A program made the position numbers and the translations under genes. Positions 1-4,497 of a stretch of 5,555 bases of DNA are shown piece after piece. How positions within the stretch are numbered: position 1 is the first letter of the stretch; each line of letters starts with the position of its first letter. Where the stretch lies: positions 1-5,555 of the forward strand of contig JAJZUN010000225.1 of assembly GCA_021848555.1 (NCBI GenBank), given 5' to 3'. The notes below the pieces were generated by a model. It saw only the letters and a program-made list of their open reading frames with translations, ran no database searches and was not told where the DNA came from. The stretch is from Pseudomonadota bacterium. GTDB taxonomy: Bacteria > Pseudomonadota > Gammaproteobacteria > Burkholderiales > SG8-39.

Positions 1-966
1 GGTGGAAGCGGTATCGATCGCCGCCGTGGCGAACATTTCGGGCTTCAACCGGCCGTCGCCGTTGGGCACTTCCACCCGAGCCTTGATCGTGCGGCTATCC
101 TTGTCCATGACACTGCTGATGTAGGTCAGCCGCCCCTTGAACACCTCCTCCGGATAGGCCGCCACCGTGACTCCGACGCTGGCACCGGTCTTCACCTTGC
201 CCAGGTCCTTCTCGGACAGATTGGCCTCGATCCAGACCACCGACAGGTCGGCTACAGTGAACAGGGGCTTGTCGGGTTGGGCGAGTTCGCCCAACACGGC
301 TTTCTTCTCGATCACCGTGCCGGCGAAAGGTGCATTGACCGGGAACACCGATACGACGCTCTCCGAGCGGGCCGGCGTCACGCCCATCAAACGCAGCTTG
401 TCCGTCGCCGCCCGAAGGTTGGCGCGGGCCTTCTCCTGCTCGGCACGGCTACGTAGGTAGTCCTTCTGCGGCACGATCTGGTCGGCGTAGAGCTTCTCGG
501 CCCGCTCGAAATCAGCCTGCGCTAACTTGAACTGGCTTTCGGCCTGTTGATAGGCCGAATACACCTCTCCCAGTTCGATGCTGTCAAGGCTGGCCAAAGC
601 CTGGCCGGCCTTGACCCGGTCGCCCAAGTTGGCAGCGATGCCGACGATCCGGCCCGGCACCCGTGGGGCGACATGGGCCAGCCGGTTCTGGTTGGCCTGG
701 ATGGTGGCGGTCACCGCAATGCGCTCGTGGACTTCCGCTTCCTCGACTTCCTCGGTGCGGATGCGGGCCGCCTTGATTTCCGCCTCGGTCAGGTGGATCT
801 GGCCGGCTTCCGGCGATGCAACAGGGGTCTCTTTGCCTGCTCCGGCGTTCTTTTCCGAGGCGGGTGCAGTTGTTTCTGCGGCGGGCTTGGTCTCCGGCGC
901 GTTGCGGTCGCAAGCGGTCAGCACGAGGACGAAGGCCAAGGCGGCCGTTGGGAGGATGCGCGTCAT
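1..966 (-). CDS. czcB: CzcB-type RND efflux periplasmic adaptor (membrane fusion protein), 3' end cut by window edge
   Basis: This is the periplasmic adaptor of a heavy-metal CzcCBA efflux system, linking the inner-membrane RND pump CzcA to the outer-membrane channel CzcC. The frame is open from the ATG at 966 to the window edge (322 residues seen). Residues 1-19 form a lipoprotein signal peptide ending in the lipobox LTAC, so Cys19 is the predicted lipid anchor. A low-complexity Ala/Glu/Thr/Pro linker follows to about residue 55. The two halves of a lipoyl-like domain are at about 98-130 (PRVPGRIVGI, then GDRVKAGQ) and 210-240 (NAPFAGTVIEKKAVLGE), flanking a charged alpha-hairpin (about 131-195). 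A beta-barrel domain follows (about 241-312). The ATG overlaps the czcC stop as ATGA, and GGAG lies 8 bases upstream, which fixes the start and suggests translational coupling. The C-terminal membrane-proximal domain is outside the window. The family is clear; the metal (Co/Zn/Cd) is inferred from the neighbours. Confidence 0.93.
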   Translation of the reverse strand, partial: MTRILPTAALAFVLVLTACDRNAPETKPAAETTAPASEKNAGAGKETPVASPEAGQIHLTEAEIKAARIRTEEVEEAEVHERIAVTATIQANQNRLAHVAPRVPGRIVGIAANLGDRVKAGQALASLDSIELGEVYSAYQQAESQFKLAQADFERAEKLYADQIVPQKDYLRSRAEQEKARANLRAATDKLRLMGVTPARSESVVSVFPVNAPFAGTVIEKKAVLGELAQPDKPLFTVADLSVVWIEANLSEKDLGKVKTGASVGVTVAAYPEEVFKGRLTYISSVMDKDSRTIKARVEVPNGDGRLKPEMFATAAIDTAST

Positions 967-2273
967 TTGTTCTTCTCCGGAAAAGTGTCAGCGCGGGCGG
1001 CAGGCCAGCCGGCCGTCTGCTCCAGGGCGATGCGGGTCTGAATGAATTCGCCGACGGCATCGAGGTAGTCGCGCCGGGCATCCAGCAACTGGCGGTTGAC
1101 CAGCAGGAGTTGCAGCAGGCCGATTTCGCCGGCACGGAAGGCGGTAGATGACAGGCGCCGGTTCTCGTCGAGGGCCGGCAATACCGACTCGGTGAAGCGC
1201 TTGACCCGGACCTGCAGGCTGTCCAGGCGCTGCCATAGGGCGCGTACTTGGGCCGCCACATCGCGCTCGGTGCTTTGCCGCTCGATCTCGGCCTGCGTCA
1301 GTTCGGTCGCCGCCTTGCCGATGCCGGCTGCATTGTGCCGGAAGAGGGGCAGTGGGATGTAGACGGGCAGACGAGTGAACGGCTCGCGGGCGTCGTAGGG
1401 CGCTTCCCGCCCGGTGCTCAGGCCCACTGTGACGTCGGGATAGACGGCGGCCCGTTCCAGGTTGAGCCGGCTATGGGCAGCCTGTTTCCGGTGATCTAGC
1501 GCTCGCAGCAGGGGCCGTTCTCGGGCCGCCGACAGCAAAGCGTCCAGGGTGGTTGCCGGCAACACCGCCCGCAACTCGCCGACGGCCTCCGGCAGCGTAG
1601 CGGCGGGCAGTTGCAGCGCGGCGGCCAGTTCGGACTGAGCCTGGATGAGTTGTTCCCCCAGAACAGCGAGTTGGTTGCGGCTGCGTTCGGCTTCCACCGT
1701 TGCCAGGTTGCCGTCTAGCCGGCTGTCTTCGCCGACCGCCACGCGCTTTCTTACCGCAACGGCGGCTTCATCGACGGCGGCGAGGGCCTCGCGCTCGGTC
1801 TCAATACGCCGTTGCAGGGCCAGCACGCGGAAAAAACGCTGCTCGACCTCGGCGCGCACCTGGCGACGGACCTCGTCGATGTTTTCCGTGACGGCGGCCA
1901 GATCGCGGGATGCCGCCTCGTGCCGGTGTCCCGCCTGGCCGGCGATCTCGAACACCTGCGAGATGCCGAACGACTGTTCGTGGAAACGATTGTCCGGCAG
2001 GCCGGCCTGAGTCAAACGGCGGCGGGTCTGGTCAGTCGATAGCTGGGGATTGTTGTAGAGAATACCGGAGGCATCTCTCAACTGGCCTTCGGCGGCGTCG
2101 AGACCGGCGCGGGCGGCGCGCAGGGCCGGATTGGTAGATTCAGCGAGGCGCCAGGCGTCGTCAAGGGTCAGCGGACCAGCCGCGCGGACGCCGCCGACGG
2201 CGAGGAGCATTCCCGCCAGTAGGCCAAGGCGACGTAGCGAACTGCGCGCACTGGCAGAGGTGACGAACAACAT
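963..2273 (-). CDS. czcC: CzcC-type outer-membrane efflux protein (TolC/OEP family)
   Basis: This is the outer-membrane channel of the CzcCBA cation efflux complex, which lets divalent metals leave the periplasm. The protein is 436 residues, the usual size for CzcC. It starts with an Arg-containing, hydrophobic signal peptide (about 1-31, cleavage likely after VRA). There is no lipobox cysteine, so it does not appear to be lipid-anchored. The mature part has the duplicated OEP pattern: TLDDAWRLAESTNPALRAARAG at the start of the first repeat (split here only to show the landmark LTLDDAW about 35-41), long Ala/Glu/Arg-rich helices to about 225, a second repeat from about 240, and the typical late motif FRAGEIGLLQLLLVNRQLLD near 378-397. 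The start at 2273 has a GAAAGG ribosome site 8 bases upstream (2282-2287). The gene follows czcI by 67 bases and overlaps czcB by 4. Its ribosome site lies in an inverted repeat (see 2282-2354). Confidence 0.93.
   Translation of the reverse strand: MLFVTSASARSSLRRLGLLAGMLLAVGGVRAAGPLTLDDAWRLAESTNPALRAARAGLDAAEGQLRDASGILYNNPQLSTDQTRRRLTQAGLPDNRFHEQSFGISQVFEIAGQAGHRHEAASRDLAAVTENIDEVRRQVRAEVEQRFFRVLALQRRIETEREALAAVDEAAVAVRKRVAVGEDSRLDGNLATVEAERSRNQLAVLGEQLIQAQSELAAALQLPAATLPEAVGELRAVLPATTLDALLSAARERPLLRALDHRKQAAHSRLNLERAAVYPDVTVGLSTGREAPYDAREPFTRLPVYIPLPLFRHNAAGIGKAATELTQAEIERQSTERDVAAQVRALWQRLDSLQVRVKRFTESVLPALDENRRLSSTAFRAGEIGLLQLLLVNRQLLDARRDYLDAVGEFIQTRIALEQTAGWPAARADTFPEKNK
975..978 (-). 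promoter_or_regulatory. Ribosome binding site of czcB inside the end of czcC
   Basis: On the minus strand GGAG lies 8 bases before the czcB ATG (966-964), within the last codons of czcC. Together with the ATGA stop/start overlap it decides the czcB start and supports coupled translation of czcC and czcB. Confidence 0.7.
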
Positions 2274-2281
2274 GGGAGAAA

Positions 2282-2354
2282 CCTTTCAAGCGTTGAAGAA
2301 ACGGACAGCCAACAGGCGTCCGCGTATGAACGATGTCGACTCAGGCTTGAAAGG
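2282..2354 (-). repeat. Perfect 10-bp inverted repeat spanning the czcI-czcC junction, predicted to hide the czcC Shine-Dalgarno
   Basis: The plus strand reads CCTTTCAAGC at 2282-2291 and its exact reverse complement GCTTGAAAGG at 2345-2354, 53 bases apart. In the mRNA the first arm lies in the last codons of czcI (Pro-Phe-Gln-Ala), directly before its stop. The second arm contains the GAAAGG ribosome site of czcC, 8 bases before the czcC ATG. Pairing would close that site. A ribosome finishing czcI would cover the first arm and open it. A competing local stem (TTCAA/TTGAA, 2285-2289 with 2293-2297, 3-base loop) shares the downstream arm. The repeat is seen directly; the regulatory role is an inference. 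Confidence 0.55.
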
Positions 2355-2688
2355 GGATACGGGGCGGGCGGAATGGGCCATCGCGGGGTTGGGTGGGAAC
2401 GTCGACCGAGCCCTCGGCACTGGGAGTTGCTGCCGTAGCGTCGGGCAGATTCAGGGCGGGCATGCTGGGGTCGAGGCCCGTCAGATGGATCTGGGCATGA
2501 CAGCCTTGGTTGCAGACTTTTCCGGCCGGCGAGTAATCGCCGGAATCCCCGCTAGCGGCGGCAACAGCGATCTCGTCGGACAAGGCATCCGCCATCGCTT
2601 CCGCACCATCGCTCCACAGCGACGCGCTGACCAGGCAGAAAGCCAGCAGCATCGCGAGAAGCGAACGGAAGCGGAAACGGCGGAGCAT
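2341..2688 (-). CDS. czcI: Small exported CzcI-family-like protein
   Basis: This 115-residue exported protein sits directly before czcC, the place of czcI in czcICBA operons. CzcI proteins are small periplasmic proteins thought to modulate induction of the czc system; no enzymatic activity is known. The N-terminus is Arg-rich with a hydrophobic stretch (about 9-23), followed by a likely cleavage site near AEA (29-31). The middle holds a Cys/His cluster, C59-x3-C63-H64-x3-H68, that could bind metal. The tail is Pro-rich (about 98-113, with PFRPP), a feature I associate with CzcI-type proteins. An in-frame TAA at 2700-2698, only 9 bases upstream, leaves the ATG at 2688 as the sole start. The ribosome site is weak (GGGA 12 bases away), so translation may rely on the gene 29 bases upstream. 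The assignment rests on position, size and the tail rather than strong overall similarity. Confidence 0.72.
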   Translation of the reverse strand: MLRRFRFRSLLAMLLAFCLVSASLWSDGAEAMADALSDEIAVAAASGDSGDYSPAGKVCNQGCHAQIHLTGLDPSMPALNLPDATAATPSAEGSVDVPTQPRDGPFRPPRIPFQA

Positions 2689-2717
2689 GGCCGAGAATTA
2701 TCCCAAGAAGCTCTTCA

Positions 2718-3230
2718 TCAGCGCGTCCACATATATTGCTGCTGCTGCATCATGTGGTCCATCATCAGCTGCTGCATGCCCATGTACCGGTCCATCATGT
2801 ACTGGCGTTGCTTCATTTGTTCCGGGGTGAGCTTGGAGTAGTAGCCGCCCATGTGTCCCCACCCCATCATCGGGCCACCCATCATCATGCCCGGACCCCT
2901 CCCCGGGCCACCCATGCAGCAACCCGGTCCGCCCCCGTACCCCCACATACCCTGCATCATCTGCATGTTGTTCTGCATCGTGGCCCAGTGATCTTGCAGG
3001 AGTCTCTGCCGCTCCTGGGGATCCTGGGTCTGGCGGATCTTGTCCATCTGCTCCTGCATCCTTTTGATGTTTTCTTGCGCCTGCGCCATCTGCTTGTCAA
3101 ACTCGGCCACGTTCGGCGCCGATGACTTCGCCTGCGTCCCTTTTTCGGCGGAACCGGTTTGCTGGGCATTAACGGGTGCGCTTAAAAACAAGGCCACCGA
3201 GAACGCTGCTGTCAATGCTGCTTTGTTCAT
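2718..3230 (-). CDS. Exported methionine-rich protein of unknown function, putative periplasmic metal-binding protein
   Basis: I do not recognise a named family. The 170-residue product begins with a clear signal peptide (residues 1-22, cleavage after VNA). A polar segment (23-40) precedes a long, charged, Gln-rich helix or coiled coil (about 41-93). Then comes a Gly/Met/Pro segment (about 94-129) with adjacent cysteines C104-C105, His126 and runs such as PGMMMGGPMMGWGHMGG. A second Met/Gln-rich helix closes the protein (about 133-168), starting with KLTPEQ, which recalls the LTxxQ motif of Spy/CpxP-type periplasmic proteins. I count 26 methionines in 170 residues. Met clusters with some His and Cys are typical of periplasmic Cu(I)/Ag(I) binding, although the neighbours are Zn/Cd/Pb-type exporters. 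A strong ribosome site (AAAGGAG) lies 8 bases before the ATG. czcI starts 29 bases downstream, so the two are probably co-transcribed. The gene is convincing; metal binding is inferred from composition. Confidence 0.85.
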   Translation of the reverse strand: MNKAALTAAFSVALFLSAPVNAQQTGSAEKGTQAKSSAPNVAEFDKQMAQAQENIKRMQEQMDKIRQTQDPQERQRLLQDHWATMQNNMQMMQGMWGYGGGPGCCMGGPGRGPGMMMGGPMMGWGHMGGYYSKLTPEQMKQRQYMMDRYMGMQQLMMDHMMQQQQYMWTR

Positions 3231-3238
3231 CTCATGAT

Positions 3239-3262
3239 CTCCTTTAAAAACTCCATTTAAAA
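3239..3262 (-). repeat. Tandem 12-base near-repeat carrying two Shine-Dalgarno-like boxes before the Met-rich gene
   Basis: The mRNA strand reads TTTTAAATGGAG then TTTTTAAAGGAG, two adjacent 12-mers identical at 10 of 12 positions. Only the second places GGAG at a good distance (8 bases) from the ATG at 3230. The first GGAG is a distal, probably non-initiating copy. It is A/T-rich against GC-rich surroundings, which should keep the leader unstructured. Confidence 0.5.
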
Positions 3263-3311
3263 GGGGGCGCGTGCGTTGTATTTCCCACCCTAATAGAATC
3301 GGGTGAGGAGT

Positions 3312-3707
3312 CTACGGCAGCGCACCCATCACCCGCTCCAGCCGTTGCCGCACTTCGCCGGCCAGTTGCGCGATCTCAGGTTTGTTCACCAACTCAAACA
3401 CGGCGTTCGGGTCCATAAATTCGACGTGGACTTTGCCGCTAGCGTCCTCGCGCACGACCACGTTGCACGGCAACAGCAGACCGATCGACGGCTCGGCGGT
3501 CAGCGCCCGATGCGCCAGCGGCGGATTGCACGCTCCCAGGATGCGGTAGGGAGGCATGTCCTGATTAAGTTTCTTTTTCAGCGTTGCCTTGACGTCGATG
3601 TCCGTCAGTACGCCGAAGCCTTCCTTCTGCAATTCCTCAGTCACTCGCTGTATCGCCGTGTCGAAAGTGAGATTCACTGTCTTGCCAAAACCGTAATTGC
3701 TGTTCAT
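3312..3707 (-). CDS. DUF302 domain protein
   Basis: This is a 131-residue protein with no signal peptide or membrane segment, so probably cytoplasmic. It covers one complete DUF302 domain. Landmarks are the helix after FDTAIQRV, the strand GFGVLTDIDVKATLKKKL (31-48), YRILGACNPPLAHRAL (54-69), IGLLLPCNVVV (75-85) and a C-terminal helix from about 102. Two cysteines sit in the conserved blocks: C60 in GACNP and C81 in LLPCN. The biochemical role of the family is not established, but such genes are often found beside metal-resistance and redox genes, as here. A strong AAGGAG (3720-3715) lies 7 bases before the ATG, with an AAGGAGATC leader much like that of the Met-rich gene. That gene begins 81 bases downstream and no strong terminator separates them. 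The gap from the phosphatase is longer, so a separate promoter is possible. Confidence 0.9.
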   Translation of the reverse strand: MNSNYGFGKTVNLTFDTAIQRVTEELQKEGFGVLTDIDVKATLKKKLNQDMPPYRILGACNPPLAHRALTAEPSIGLLLPCNVVVREDASGKVHVEFMDPNAVFELVNKPEIAQLAGEVRQRLERVMGALP

Positions 3708-3903
3708 CTTCGATCTCCTTGCAACCCTACGTTGAAAGAGCGATTGGATTGGATCTGCATTGCCTAGGATACTGGCTTGTCACCGTCCTCTCCTCTCGAC
3801 TCGGATCCAAAAATTCTCTCCTGCACCCTTAGTACCCGTTAACTCACCAAGACGAGCCCGGTGATGGCGGCACATGCGATGCTGCGCACATACATGCCGC
3901 TCC
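3708..3903 (-). other. Intergenic stretch between the PAP2 phosphatase and DUF302 genes
   Basis: No convincing gene is seen here. An 18-codon hydrophobic micro-ORF (3895-3839, beginning MYVRSIACAAITG) starts 8 bases after the phosphatase stop behind a GGGAG box; it could be chance or a remnant. A short run of five T follows around 3814-3810, but no GC-rich stem precedes it, so it does not qualify as an intrinsic terminator. I found no clear -35/-10 pair for the DUF302 gene. A short tandem of ATCCA lies near 3746-3758. Confidence 0.5.
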
Positions 3904-4497
3904 CTATCGCGACCGCGCCCACGGCCTCATTGAGGCGAAGCGTGCGATTCCGGCCGACAGCGCGCCGATCAAGAAGCCAGCAAACACGTCCGCCGGGAAG
4001 TGTGCGCCGACAGCTATACGTGACCACCCCACCCATACCAGCCATGCCGCCAATAGTGCGCGAGGGCGGCGTGTTACAAGTGGCCAAAGGGTTACGACTA
4101 CCAGCATAGTGTAGGCACCATGCCCACTCGGAAAACTGTACTGCAGTTCCGGCTCGCCGATGATCTGTACCATATCGGGCAACGCTACCAACGGCCGGGG
4201 GAAATCTACGAGCAGCTTTACCAATGCGACTGCGAGCCACGTCAATACAATCCCCAGCGCCAAGCGCTGTGTTTGAGTTCGTACCCCTGATGCTGACGTT
4301 GTCGGTTGGGTAGCTGCATTCAGATACCAAGACCAAAATAACAGTGCGATCAGCAAGAATGGCCCTCCCCAGTAACTACCCAGTGCACTGCCGATGCGCG
4401 CAATAGGCGCAAGCCAATCTGGGGTGGCGTGATTGATCGCTTCGAACCATGCCACGTTCAGGCCGTTCCAATCATAGAAAAGTTGCTTGAATGTCAT
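3904..4497 (-). CDS. PAP2-superfamily membrane phosphatase, PbrB-like
   Basis: This 197-residue inner-membrane phosphatase has all three PAP2 signature motifs: K94-x6-R101-P102 (KLLVDFPRP), SFPSGH at 121-126, and S159-R160-x5-H166-x3-D170. These give the expected catalytic pair H126 and H166 with D170. Hydrophobic segments at about 35-58, 80-97, 128-142, 147-160 and 168-186 indicate a multi-pass protein. Known members hydrolyse undecaprenyl diphosphate, lipid phosphates or related substrates. Translation from 4497 overlaps the ATPase stop as ATGA, with GAGG 11 bases upstream; a longer start at 4569 would read far into the ATPase gene and adds a non-membrane leader. PbrB of Cupriavidus metallidurans is a PAP2-type undecaprenyl diphosphate phosphatase that works with the Pb ATPase PbrA, and this pairing suggests the same job. 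No PbrC/LspA-like part follows. GC content is lower than in the flanking genes. The family is certain, the substrate inferred. Confidence 0.92.
   Translation of the reverse strand: MTFKQLFYDWNGLNVAWFEAINHATPDWLAPIARIGSALGSYWGGPFLLIALLFWSWYLNAATQPTTSASGVRTQTQRLALGIVLTWLAVALVKLLVDFPRPLVALPDMVQIIGEPELQYSFPSGHGAYTMLVVVTLWPLVTRRPRALLAAWLVWVGWSRIAVGAHFPADVFAGFLIGALSAGIARFASMRPWARSR

Noticed and set aside
167..460. Plus-strand 97-residue open frame
   Set aside because: It is antisense to the czcB lipoyl and beta-barrel region and has no recognisable protein features.
584..1261. Minus-strand 225-residue open frame across the czcB-czcC junction
   Set aside because: It is an out-of-frame shadow of czcC and czcB; its Arg/Pro/Gly-rich composition is typical of high-GC frame shadows.
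2736..3125. Plus-strand open frame encoding a very His-rich 129-residue protein
   Set aside because: It is the antisense of the Met-rich gene: each ATG reads as CAT (His) on the other strand. The minus-strand frame has a signal peptide and a strong ribosome site; this one has neither.
3286..3305. CACCC/GGGTG inverted repeat just after the DUF302 gene, as a terminator or operator
   Set aside because: The stem is only 5 bp with a 10-base loop and no T-run follows, so it is too weak to call.
3839..4336. Minus-strand 165-residue open frame overlapping the phosphatase gene
   Set aside because: It is out of frame with the three PAP2 motifs. Only its last 18 codons fall outside the phosphatase gene, and these are noted separately.
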